Source: Phycisphaeraceae bacterium
Lineage (GTDB): Bacteria > Planctomycetota > Phycisphaerae > Phycisphaerales > Phycisphaeraceae
Assembly (NCBI GenBank): GCA_028277745.1
Contig: JANQFR010000020.1
Span: 1-59,785, forward strand
DNA length: 59,785 nt
Reading direction: 5' to 3'
Below, piece by piece: positions 7,193 to 14,168 of this stretch (position 1 is the first letter of the stretch; the number at the start of each line of letters is the position of its first letter). Made by a program: the position numbers and the translations under genes. The notes below the pieces were generated by a model. That model worked only from the letters and a program-made list of their open reading frames with translations, had not been told where the DNA came from and did no database searches.

Positions 7193-8383
7193 ATGTGTAT
7201 GTCCTGGCATCAGCTTTGGCCCGGATGGTTGACGCGTTGCGCCTTGGCGGCGCCATCCGCAGATCTCACGGACGGTTACGTGATGCAAAGCCTGCCCGTC
7301 AGCCCGAACGGGCGGTTCACTGTGCATGATCGGCGGCCGGCGACAGACGGCGGACGTGATCCGGCCCGCGGAGCGACGAACCGCCGGGCCGGCCGCGTCG
7401 CCGCTTCGATGATGCTGGCCATGCTTGTGCCGGCCGGCGCGGCCTGGGCCGGGCCGTTCTCGCCGGGCAAGGGCGGCCCGGGCGAAGCCGCTTTCGCCGA
7501 TGCCGGCATCGCGGGGTTCGTCGGCCCCGCGGGGGAAGGCGTGACCGCGACCTCAACCAACGGCAACTACGTCAACCCGATCTTCAAGGGGTGGGCGACC
7601 GGGGTCACGCTGTACGATCCCTCCGATGAACTCGGCCCGTACGGCATGAACGGCATCGGCCGCCCGCCGGGTTACGCCCTGGACTTTGGCGACCCGCTCA
7701 AGGCCACCGGCCAGGTCACCGGCAGCAATATGGACATCGTTTCCCTGGGCGACATGGACGCCACGGAGATCGCCGCCCACCTCGCCGACCCCGTCGCGAA
7801 TCCGCTCGGCACGCTGGTGCTCACCTTCGACACCGCGATCGCCAACGGCGCGGGCGCCGACTTCGCCACGTTCGAGAACGGTTTCGTCTCGCAGTACAGC
7901 ACGGGCGCCGGCAGCGTGAGCGGGCAGATGTTTGCTGAACTCGGCTTCGTTGAGGTCTCGACCGACGGCGTCCACTTCGCCCGTTTCCCCAGCGAATATC
8001 TCAACACCGCGCCCAGCGGATCGCAAGCCTACCTGACGCAGGATGTCAGCAACATCCGCAACCTCGCCGGCAAGCACGCCAACGCCTACGGGACCAGTTG
8101 GGGCACGCCGTTTGACCTCGATGACCTGCTGGATCACCAGCTGGTTCTGGACGGCCTCGTCGACCTGAACGAAATCAATTACGTCAAAATCGTTGACATC
8201 CCCGGAAACGGAACCTTCACCGACAGCTCGGGCAACCCCATCTACGACGCCTGGGTCACCTGGGGCTCAGGCGGCCTGGACTTCGAGGCCCTGGGCGTGA
8301 TCAACCAGGCGCCCGAACCGGCGTCGCTGGTGCTGCTGGGGATTGGGCTCGTGGCGGCGGTTTCGCGCCGTCGGCGATCGTGA
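7193..8383 (+). CDS. PEP-CTERM surface protein under B12 control
   Basis: Secreted protein with a C-terminal PEP-CTERM sorting signal: the PEP-like motif APEPASL, then a hydrophobic helix (VLLGIGLVAAV) and the basic end SRRRRS, processed by an exosortase/archaeosortase-type system. The signal peptide is GRVAASMMLAMLVPAGAAWA. The mature domain contains DFATFENGF and FVEVSTDGVHFARFPS, typical of secreted beta-sandwich proteins. The start is uncertain: ATG 7193 has an excellent GGGGAAGGAG 8 nt upstream but gives an unusually long (~65 aa) region before the signal peptide; ATG 7283 is shorter with a weak site. Placement behind a B12 riboswitch suggests a role in capturing or handling corrinoids at the cell surface (inference). 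Confidence 0.85.
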   Translation: MCMSWHQLWPGWLTRCALAAPSADLTDGYVMQSLPVSPNGRFTVHDRRPATDGGRDPARGATNRRAGRVAASMMLAMLVPAGAAWAGPFSPGKGGPGEAAFADAGIAGFVGPAGEGVTATSTNGNYVNPIFKGWATGVTLYDPSDELGPYGMNGIGRPPGYALDFGDPLKATGQVTGSNMDIVSLGDMDATEIAAHLADPVANPLGTLVLTFDTAIANGAGADFATFENGFVSQYSTGAGSVSGQMFAELGFVEVSTDGVHFARFPSEYLNTAPSGSQAYLTQDVSNIRNLAGKHANAYGTSWGTPFDLDDLLDHQLVLDGLVDLNEINYVKIVDIPGNGTFTDSSGNPIYDAWVTWGSGGLDFEALGVINQAPEPASLVLLGIGLVAAVSRRRRS

Positions 8384-8407
8384 CCTTGACCGTATCGCTG
8401 ATGGGAC

Positions 8408-8441
8408 GCGTGCGGGCGCGGTGGGGCGCCCGCACGCTTTT
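8408..8441 (+). terminator. Rho-independent terminator after the PEP-CTERM gene
   Basis: A perfect 11-bp stem, GCGTGCGGGCG (8408-8418) with CGCCCGCACGC (8427-8437), and an 8-nt loop, directly followed by TTTT. It separates the riboswitch-controlled gene from the prepilin-like gene downstream, so these two are probably separate transcripts. Confidence 0.85.
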
Positions 8442-8473
8442 CCCACTTTTACCTCCCCCACCCGAGCCGAGCC

Positions 8474-9295
8474 ATGACGCCTTGTTCCATTCAACGCCCA
8501 GCCGTCGGTTTTTCCCTGATCGAGTTGCTCGTTGCGCTCGTGGTGATCGTCTTGTTGCTGAGTCTCCTGGCGCCCGCGCTCAGCCGCGCGCGGGAGACTG
8601 CACGCACAGCCGTCTGCGGATCGAACATCCGCCAACTCGCGCTGGCGAACCTGGCTTACGCCAACGACAACCACAACCACTTCGCCATCGCGGCGCGTGA
8701 CATCTGGCATCCCAACCTGGAGCGCTGGCACGGCATGCGCGGCTCGAACAGTGAACGGTTCGATCCGGCCAGGAGCACCCTCGCTTCGTACTTCGGCGAA
8801 TCCGGGCGGGTGAAACGCTGCCCCAGTTTCATCGAGGGCGAGGACTATCAATCCGGGTTTGAAGACGGGTGCGGCGGGTACGGGTACAACGCCTCGTACC
8901 TCGGAGGCCGCAGCGACCTGCACGGCTCCAGCCCGGCCGCCGCGGAGCGCAGCGCCAGGGACGCGGACGTCCGGACGCCGACCTCCACCGTCATGTTCAC
9001 CGACTCGGCTTACATCCTCGACGCCGATTACACCAAGGCCGCCTACTCGTTTTGCGAGCCGCCTTTCTGGCAACTCAACGCCGGCCCTCCCAGCTCGATG
9101 CGCCCGAACCCCACCATCGACTTCCGCCATCTTGGGCAATGCAACGTGGCGTGGGTGGATGGGCACGTCGACCGGCAAGACCTCGCGTTCAGCGTCGACT
9201 ACCAGACCCATAGCCGCATCAGCGGCGACGAGGCGGCCGATCAGGGCGTCGGGTGGTTCGGGCCCGAAGACAACTCCCTGTTCGACCTGGAGTGA
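8474..9295 (+). CDS. Type II secretion/prepilin-like protein with H-X9-DG domain
   Basis: A 273-aa protein with a prepilin N-terminus: short leader, then the cleavage motif G-FSLIELLVALVVIVLLLS (processing at G13-F). Its C-terminus carries the H-X9-DG motif in HLGQCNVAWVDGHVD (residues ~216-230). This architecture is the large paralogous family of Planctomycetota and relatives. The body (residues ~60-200) is a globular head of unknown ligand. Such proteins are probably assembled as pseudopilin-like surface components. A strong terminator lies upstream, so it has its own promoter. Confidence 0.88.
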   Translation: MTPCSIQRPAVGFSLIELLVALVVIVLLLSLLAPALSRARETARTAVCGSNIRQLALANLAYANDNHNHFAIAARDIWHPNLERWHGMRGSNSERFDPARSTLASYFGESGRVKRCPSFIEGEDYQSGFEDGCGGYGYNASYLGGRSDLHGSSPAAAERSARDADVRTPTSTVMFTDSAYILDADYTKAAYSFCEPPFWQLNAGPPSSMRPNPTIDFRHLGQCNVAWVDGHVDRQDLAFSVDYQTHSRISGDEAADQGVGWFGPEDNSLFDLE

Positions 9296-9439
9296 TCGTC
9301 AGGCCTTGTCAGGTTGAATCGGTCTGTCGAGGATCACTTCGTTTCGGCGAACCGACTACAATCACCGCCGACTTCATCGCGTGTTGAGCCGCCCCCCCTC
9401 CGGCGGGCTCGCTCCAACCGCAGAAAGCTTGGTGAATTG

Positions 9440-10876
9440 ATGTCCGTTATGAGTTGTCGTCCGTTGCCAACCATCATCCAGGGCGGGATGGGGGTGGGGG
9501 TTTCCAATTGGTCGCTCGCGCGCGCCGTCTCGAAAGCCGGTCAACTGGGCGTCGTCTCGGGCACCGCGATGGATGTCGTCCTGGTCCGGCGTTTGCAGCT
9601 TGGCGATCTGGGCGGCCACATGCGCAGGGCGCTCGCGAATTTCCCGATCCCCGGCGTCGCTCAGCGGATCCTCGACCGCTACTTTATCCCCGGCGGCAAA
9701 TCCGACGACAAGCCGTTTCGGGCCAAGCCGGTCTTGAACGAGAAACCATCGCGTCACCTGCTCGAGCTGCTCGTGGCCGCCAATTTCGTGGAGGTGTTTC
9801 TCGCCAAAGAGGGCCACGATGGGCCGGTGGGGATTAATTTTCTTGAGAAGATCCAGCTTCCGACGCTGCCTTCGCTATACGGCGCCATGCTCGCGGGCGT
9901 CACCTGCGTCCTCATGGGGGCGGGCATCCCCAAGGCGATCCCCGGCATCCTCGACCGTCTCGCCCGGCGACAACCGGTCGAACTGCGCCTCGATGTCCAG
10001 GGCGCCGGCCCGGGTGAAACGTTCACCACTTCTTTCGATCCCCACGAATGTTTTGGCGAGGAATTACCCCCGCTCGTCCGGCCTGACTTCCTGGCCATCG
10101 TCTCTTTTGCGACGCTGGCGGGCATGCTGGCCCGCAAAGCCAGTGGGCGGGTGGACGGATTCGTGGTCGAAGGCTCGACCGCGGGCGGACACAACGCGCC
10201 GCCGCGGGGGAAAATGCAGTTGACCCTTGCGGGTGAGCCGGTTTACGGCGAACGCGATACCCCCGACCTCGAGGCGATCAAAGCCCTGGGCCTGCCGTTC
10301 TGGCTAGCCGGGTCCTACGCGGAGCCGGCGCACGTCTCCGAAGCGCTGCGCGTGGGGGCGGCCGGAGTCCAGATCGGCACCGCTTTCGCCTACTGCGAGG
10401 AATCGGGGATGGATCACGCGTTGAAGCGGCGCGTGTTGGCCATGAGCCAAACCGGCGCAGCCAAGGTCTTCACCGATCCGACCGCATCGCCGACGGGTTT
10501 CCCGTTCAAGGTCTTGCAAATGGAAGACACCCACTCTGATCCCACAACATATGAAAACCGGGCGCGCGTCTGTGACCTGGGATATCTGCGTCATGCGTAC
10601 AAGACGTCAAGCGGCACGCTCCGCTGGCGATGCCCGAGTGAGCCGGTTGCAGACTACATGCGGAAAGGCGGGGACGAAGAGGAGACGCGCGGCCGCAAGT
10701 GCGTCTGTAATGGCCTGCTCAGGAATGTCGGTCTGGGCCAGATACAGCACGGCGGCGAACAGGAGAAACCGCTGATCACGTCCGGGGACGATGTCGGGAA
10801 CATCGCAAAGTTTCTCAAGCCCGGCGCACGCTCCTACACCGCAGCCGATGTCATTGAGCGCCTGCTGAGAAAGTAA
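9440..10876 (+). CDS. Nitronate monooxygenase-like FMN enzyme (2-nitropropane dioxygenase family)
   Basis: A 478-aa TIM-barrel flavoenzyme. Visible features are the N-terminal PTIIQGGMGVGVSNWSLARA, a GVTCVLMGAGIP strand, the active-site-like loop EGSTAGGHNAPPRG (the family's GGHxG region), and GVQIGTAFAYCEESG binding FMN phosphate. It is longer than classical nitronate monooxygenases (~350 aa) and closer to the PfaD/enoyl-reductase-like branch. An extra C-terminal region includes a cysteine-containing stretch (RGRKCVCNGLLRN). ATG 9440 is chosen for the adjacent GGTGAA and family start; the frame is open upstream. The substrate cannot be fixed from sequence. Confidence 0.82.
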   Translation: MSVMSCRPLPTIIQGGMGVGVSNWSLARAVSKAGQLGVVSGTAMDVVLVRRLQLGDLGGHMRRALANFPIPGVAQRILDRYFIPGGKSDDKPFRAKPVLNEKPSRHLLELLVAANFVEVFLAKEGHDGPVGINFLEKIQLPTLPSLYGAMLAGVTCVLMGAGIPKAIPGILDRLARRQPVELRLDVQGAGPGETFTTSFDPHECFGEELPPLVRPDFLAIVSFATLAGMLARKASGRVDGFVVEGSTAGGHNAPPRGKMQLTLAGEPVYGERDTPDLEAIKALGLPFWLAGSYAEPAHVSEALRVGAAGVQIGTAFAYCEESGMDHALKRRVLAMSQTGAAKVFTDPTASPTGFPFKVLQMEDTHSDPTTYENRARVCDLGYLRHAYKTSSGTLRWRCPSEPVADYMRKGGDEEETRGRKCVCNGLLRNVGLGQIQHGGEQEKPLITSGDDVGNIAKFLKPGARSYTAADVIERLLRK

Positions 10877-11195
10877 TCACGCCGGAAGTCTTCCGTCAAT
10901 CGCCTCCCGGCCTTCAGCCGCCGCTCCTTGTGGCTGGGGACCACCACGGCCACCGGGATCGGTCGGCTGGAGTAAGGGCATTCCATCACCTCAGGGGTGG
11001 CCGAATAGCTGCATGTGAGACGGCGCTTCACTGGTCAAACGAGGATCTCCAATCAATTTCTACACGGTATCTGTGTAGCGCCTGACCATCGGCTGCGGTT
11101 GATCTGCGGCGTCCGCGGATAGAATGGTATTGTCGGTTGGGAGCCTGCTTCCGCGGGCGGCCGGTAGCTGAGCGGGGAGACATTGGGTGACAAGC
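10877..11195. other. Intergenic region entering the cassette array
   Basis: Between the flavoenzyme and the first small cassette ORF. The first ~200 bp shows no gene or recognisable signal. From about 11079 the first attC-like copy of the array begins. Confidence 0.4.
11079..11176 (+). repeat. attC-like repeat, copy 4
   Basis: Begins GCCTGAC (one change from an R'' box), with left arm GCGGTTGATCTGCGGCGTCCGC and right arm GCGGGCGGCCGGTAGCTGAGC. The middle contains TGTCGGTTGGGAGCCTGCTTCC, shared with later copies. The 3' GTTRRRY box is not preserved. It precedes the 53-aa ORF. Confidence 0.6.
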
Positions 11196-11357
11196 ATGAC
11201 ATCTCTTTTCGCACAGCAAGCTGGCTCTGACTGGATTGACGTCTTGCTCCAGTTAGTAATTCTTGCAACTTTCGTCGCGTTTGCCATCGCCCTAATCCTG
11301 ATTAAGGTCGCCAAGTCGAAGGAGAAAAAGCCCGACGATACCGATACTTCTGCGTAG
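11196..11357 (+). CDS. 53-aa single-pass membrane microprotein
   Basis: A short ORF: N-terminal polar segment, one transmembrane helix (VLLQLVILATFVAFAIALIL, residues ~16-35), and a charged tail (KVAKSKEKKPDDTD). The orientation is probably N-out/C-in by the positive-inside rule. It sits exactly between two attC-like repeats in the same orientation as the neighbouring small genes, so it fits a gene cassette. Possible ribosome binding sites are GGGGAGA or GGGTGA upstream. Function unknown. Confidence 0.6.
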   Translation: MTSLFAQQAGSDWIDVLLQLVILATFVAFAIALILIKVAKSKEKKPDDTDTSA

Positions 11358-11360
11358 TTT

Positions 11361-11471
11361 TCGCCGCTCCACCGGCCGCAGTTGACCGACGACGTCCGCA
11401 ATGGACAATAGACCTGTCGGTTGGACGCCTGCTTCCGTGGACGGCCGACAACCGAGCCTTTTACGTTAGGC
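11361..11471 (+). repeat. attC-like repeat, copy 5
   Basis: Left arm GCAGTTGACCGACGACGTCCGC, middle GGACAATAGACCTGTCGGTT, right arm GTGGACGGCCGACAACCGAG, ending in GTTAGGC at 11465-11471, a perfect GTTRRRY box. The arms pair with unpaired bases on one strand only, as in integron attC sites. The next gene starts 9 nt after the box. Confidence 0.75.
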
Positions 11472-11479
11472 CGCGATGA

Positions 11480-11965
11480 ATGACTGACTGGTACGACGTC
11501 ACTGAGGCGCCTCACGAGCGGACGTTCGAGCACGAGGGCCGACTCGACTCGCTTCTTCATGAGTGGGAGCGTGAGCTTGCAGCGCTCTGGCGACTGGAGG
11601 CCGACGTCAATAATGGGGCGTATCTGCAGTTCCTTTCCAACTGGGGTTACGAGACTTACGTATATGCGAGCCAGGCTCTGAAGAAGATTGGAGCCCACCG
11701 TATGGCCGAGATTGTCGATCGCTGTCAGGCGCTGGTTGATGAGCATATCGATAGCCAAGCAGCTTCACATGAGCAACTACAAAGCCTCATGCCGAATGAA
11801 CTCCATGGGCAGGACGGAAAGGTCCTTAAGAAAGCAGGTTCAGCGCTCCCGAAGGACGTTCTTGATGAAATCTACGACTTGTCCTATGAGTTCATGGACT
11901 ATCCCGACGACATCAGCGAATTAGGGTTAAGTTTCTACGCCAACCATCTCAAGGAGACGGGCTAA
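11480..11965 (+). CDS. DUF4375 (DMP19-like) cassette protein
   Basis: A 161-aa soluble protein whose central EADVNNGAYLQFLSNWGYET and following helices match the DUF4375/DMP19-type domain (short proteins found widely in bacteria). Related DMP19 in Neisseria is a DNA-mimic, but that function cannot be assumed here. The start is 9 nt after a GTTAGGC box, and the stop TAA lies inside the R'' box of the next repeat (GGCTAAC), the usual cassette geometry. No Shine-Dalgarno is evident, which is common for cassette genes. Confidence 0.72.
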   Translation: MTDWYDVTEAPHERTFEHEGRLDSLLHEWERELAALWRLEADVNNGAYLQFLSNWGYETYVYASQALKKIGAHRMAEIVDRCQALVDEHIDSQAASHEQLQSLMPNELHGQDGKVLKKAGSALPKDVLDEIYDLSYEFMDYPDDISELGLSFYANHLKETG

Positions 11966-12068
11966 CTACCGTCTGCGGTTGACCAGCGACGCCCGCGATG
12001 GATAATCGAGTGGTCGGCTGAACGCCTGCTTCCGCGAGCGGTCGGCAACTGAGCCTTTTACGTTAGGT
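11960..12068 (+). repeat. attC-like repeat, copy 6
   Basis: A 109-nt element from GGCTAAC (11960-11966) to GTTAGGT (12062-12068). Left arm GCGGTTGACCAGCGACGCCCGCG, listed here as pairing with right arm CGCGAGCGGTCGGCAACTGAG. The middle GTCGGCTGAACGCCTGCTTCC is shared with copies 4 and 5. The upstream gene's stop codon overlaps the first box. Confidence 0.78.
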
Positions 12069-12077
12069 TGATTACGC

Positions 12078-12506
12078 ATGCCAGTCCGTCGAGCAACCAC
12101 AAACGATGCTGATGCCATCTACGACTTGGTCGTTGGAATGGCTACATCGTTTCGCCCAGAGCAAGCGTCCTTTAAATGTGCGTTCGAATCAGCCATCGCA
12201 ACTCCGGATGCGCTGGTTATCGTGGTGCTTGACGGGGACCATGTGGTCGGATACTTGCTCGGATTTAAGCACGCCACTTTTTACGCCAACGGCCCTGTTG
12301 GATGGGTCGAGGAATTGGCCGTATCCAAGTCGCACCAGCGGAAAGGTTTCGGCCGTAAGCTAATGTCAGCGTTCGAGCAATGGTCAAGTGATCAAGGTGC
12401 TCGTCTTGTTGGACTGGCTACCAGGCGGGCCGGCAACTTTTACCAAGCCTTGGGCTATGAACCTTCCGCAACGTACTTTCGTCGTGCTATTGCACGACCG
12501 ACCTAA
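12078..12506 (+). CDS. GNAT-family N-acetyltransferase
   Basis: A 142-aa acetyltransferase. N-terminal VRRATTNDADAIYDLV is a standard GNAT opening. The acetyl-CoA pyrophosphate-binding motif A is EELAVSKSHQRKGFGRKLM (residues ~78-96), and the C-terminal FYQALGYEPS is the typical beta-bulge end. The acceptor substrate is unknown (small molecule, antibiotic or protein). It starts 10 nt after a GTTAGGT box and its TAA is embedded in ACCTAAC of the next repeat, as expected for an integron-type cassette. GNAT genes are common cassette cargo. Confidence 0.85.
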   Translation: MPVRRATTNDADAIYDLVVGMATSFRPEQASFKCAFESAIATPDALVIVVLDGDHVVGYLLGFKHATFYANGPVGWVEELAVSKSHQRKGFGRKLMSAFEQWSSDQGARLVGLATRRAGNFYQALGYEPSATYFRRAIARPT

Positions 12507-12608
12507 CCACCGGCTCCAGTTGACCGGCGACGCCCGAGATGGACAATAGGTTTGCCGGTTTGTAGCTCTCTTCCGTGGGCGGCCGGCGCTAAACCTATTT
12601 GGTTAACC
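12501..12608 (+). repeat. attC-like repeat, copy 7
   Basis: A 108-nt element from ACCTAAC (12501-12507, perfect RYYYAAC) to GTTAACC (12602-12608). Left arm CAGTTGACCGGCGACGCCCG, right arm GTGGGCGGCCGGCGCTAAAC. The right arm mirrors the left with extra unpaired A and GA on the left strand. Gene stop and next gene start flank it tightly. Confidence 0.78.
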
Positions 12609-12610
12609 GC

Positions 12611-13036
12611 ATGAAGACAGTTCGCACTCTTGTTACGGCGCTTCTGCTGATTACATCGCCGGCGTTTGCCGACGACGCGGTCAGCCGCGTGGTTATCGTT
12701 CCTGCCAACGGACCGTGGTTCATCAACGTCAGTCCCGATGGCAATGCTAACGTTTGGCTCCGGACCGATCCGAACATTAAGGCTACTCTTCCACCCGACT
12801 CTTTCGATTTTGATGCGCTAGTCACCGCATTGAAGCGGCTGCAGACGGATGAAAAGCCGGAGTCACCCACCCACGCAGGGTTCCTAATGGAGGGCGCCGA
12901 TAACGCTGATGGCTTTTTCCTCACGGACGACACGCTCATCCGCTACCTCGTCGCAAGCTTCGCGGATGAGTGGCAGGGGAACGACCTTTTCCGGAAGGCG
13001 CTTCGCGATCAACCGATGTTTCCCGAAGGCGCCTAA
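12611..13036 (+). CDS. Secreted hypothetical cassette protein
   Basis: A 141-aa protein with signal peptide MKTVRTLVTALLLITSPAFA and predicted cleavage before DD. The remaining ~120 residues (VVIVPANGPWFINVSPDG...) contain alternating beta strands and a helix and no recognised motif, and are probably periplasmic. ATG 12611 is 2 nt after the GTTAACC box; the earlier in-frame GTG at 12599 would lie inside the repeat. The stop TAA is inside a perfect R'' box (GCCTAAC). Function unknown. Confidence 0.7.
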   Translation: MKTVRTLVTALLLITSPAFADDAVSRVVIVPANGPWFINVSPDGNANVWLRTDPNIKATLPPDSFDFDALVTALKRLQTDEKPESPTHAGFLMEGADNADGFFLTDDTLIRYLVASFADEWQGNDLFRKALRDQPMFPEGA

Positions 13037-13055
13037 CTACCAGCCGCAGTTGCCG
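13033..13055 (+). repeat. attC-like half-site, copy 8 (truncated)
   Basis: Starts with perfect GCCTAAC and the left-arm words ACCAGCCGCAGTTG, then breaks off into unrelated sequence. It marks the end of the array: the right half was lost, probably by deletion or recombination. Confidence 0.6.
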
Positions 13056-13061
13056 CCGCCT

Positions 13062-13230
13062 ACCCATCCTCGAGATCGATCCCGACCGCCTCACAAAGCG
13101 CCACCGCCGCGGAGTAATCGCTGTCTCCGGATCCCCTGAAGTGCTCGCCCCCGGAGTAGACCTCACCCGCAGACGTCGGCCGGACTCGATACTCGTCCGG
13201 TCCTGACGGAAACTCGGGCGGGAGGACGGG
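13062..13230 (-). pseudogene. Orphan C-terminal fragment, reverse strand
   Basis: On the minus strand a coherent peptide without a start codon includes EFPSGPDEYRVRPTSAGEV and ends AVALCEAVGIDLEDG before a TAG at 13062-13064. It is in frame with the oxygenase gene just upstream, directly after that gene's TGA. It could be the remains of a gene cut by the cassette array junction. A chance reading is possible; no family is recognised. Confidence 0.3.
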
Positions 13231-14016
13231 TCAGTTCAGCGCGGCGCAGGGCTCTTCGACGGCCTCGCGGACGCCGGGGAACTCGCGCCAGATGTCGGTC
13301 ATCGTTTCGACGCCGTTGGCGTTCACGTCCACGTGGCGGGCGCGGAAGATCGCGGCGTAGCGGATGTTGGGGCCGTGATTGGGGGCGGCGGTGTGCCAGA
13401 TCATGTGGTGGCTGATGCACACGTCCCCGGCCCGGCCGGTGATCTGGACCGGCTCGCGGGGCAGCGCGTACTCGGGGCTGCCCTGTTTCAGCACGTCGGG
13501 GGTGGCCTCCCGGAAGAAGGCCTCGGCGGTGTGGTGCGACCCGGGCCAGACGGTGAAGTTGCCGTGGAAGGGGCCGGGCAGGTCGCTGAGCAGGACGGTG
13601 GCGAGGGCGGTGAAGCCGCGTCGGTACTCGCCCTTGGGGGTGCCGTTGATGCCAGTGCCGACGCCGTCGAGGTGGCCCTTGAACGTGCGGCTGTCCTGCT
13701 TGCCGTGGCCGGAGAACCGCAGGGCGATCTGGGCGCCGCCGGCTTCTTCGACCTGGCCGGGGCCCATCATCGATTCGAGCAGCGGGAAAATCGGGGTGCG
13801 GTTCATCAGGTCGGCGATGACCGGTTGGGATCGCAGGTCGCCGCAGTAGGTGGTCGCGCGCATCTTCGGCAGGTCTTCTGGCGGCAGGCCGTCGTAGCCG
13901 AGGGAGTGGTTGATTGCGGCGCGGGCGGCGTCCACCATGACGCCCGGGACGGCGCCTGGGATCACGAGGTAGCCGTCCCGATGGAAATCCTGCAGTTGCA
14001 GCCGGGTCAGTTCCAT
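13231..14016 (-). CDS. Phytanoyl-CoA dioxygenase (PhyH) family oxygenase
   Basis: A 261-aa Fe(II)/2-oxoglutarate dioxygenase. Iron ligands appear as H115-x-D117 in FKGHLDGVG and H208 in MIWHTAAPNHG, with R219 for 2-oxoglutarate. The HxD lies in an unusual glycine-rich loop (GHLDGVGTGING). ATG at 14016 is chosen because AAAGGA precedes it and the PhyH fold starts there (LQDFHRDGYLVIPGAV). Unlike the two other PhyH genes in the window it has no AraC neighbour. Substrate unknown. Confidence 0.85.
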   Translation of the reverse strand: MELTRLQLQDFHRDGYLVIPGAVPGVMVDAARAAINHSLGYDGLPPEDLPKMRATTYCGDLRSQPVIADLMNRTPIFPLLESMMGPGQVEEAGGAQIALRFSGHGKQDSRTFKGHLDGVGTGINGTPKGEYRRGFTALATVLLSDLPGPFHGNFTVWPGSHHTAEAFFREATPDVLKQGSPEYALPREPVQITGRAGDVCISHHMIWHTAAPNHGPNIRYAAIFRARHVDVNANGVETMTDIWREFPGVREAVEEPCAALN

Positions 14017-14168
14017 CACGGGTCCTTTCGATTGGCCGAACGTCGGCGTCACGCACGCCGGTGCGCCGGCCAGCGGCACATGCCGACCGATCTTACCAAC
14101 CGCTTCCGCGCGTGAACGCACGGAATGGTGAAATCCATTAAAAAAGCCGAGATGGGTTGCGCGGCGGG

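Noticed and set aside
11079..12608. Repeats considered as a CRISPR array
   Set aside because: Repeats are ~110 nt and the segments between them are whole genes, not 30-40-nt spacers; no cas genes.
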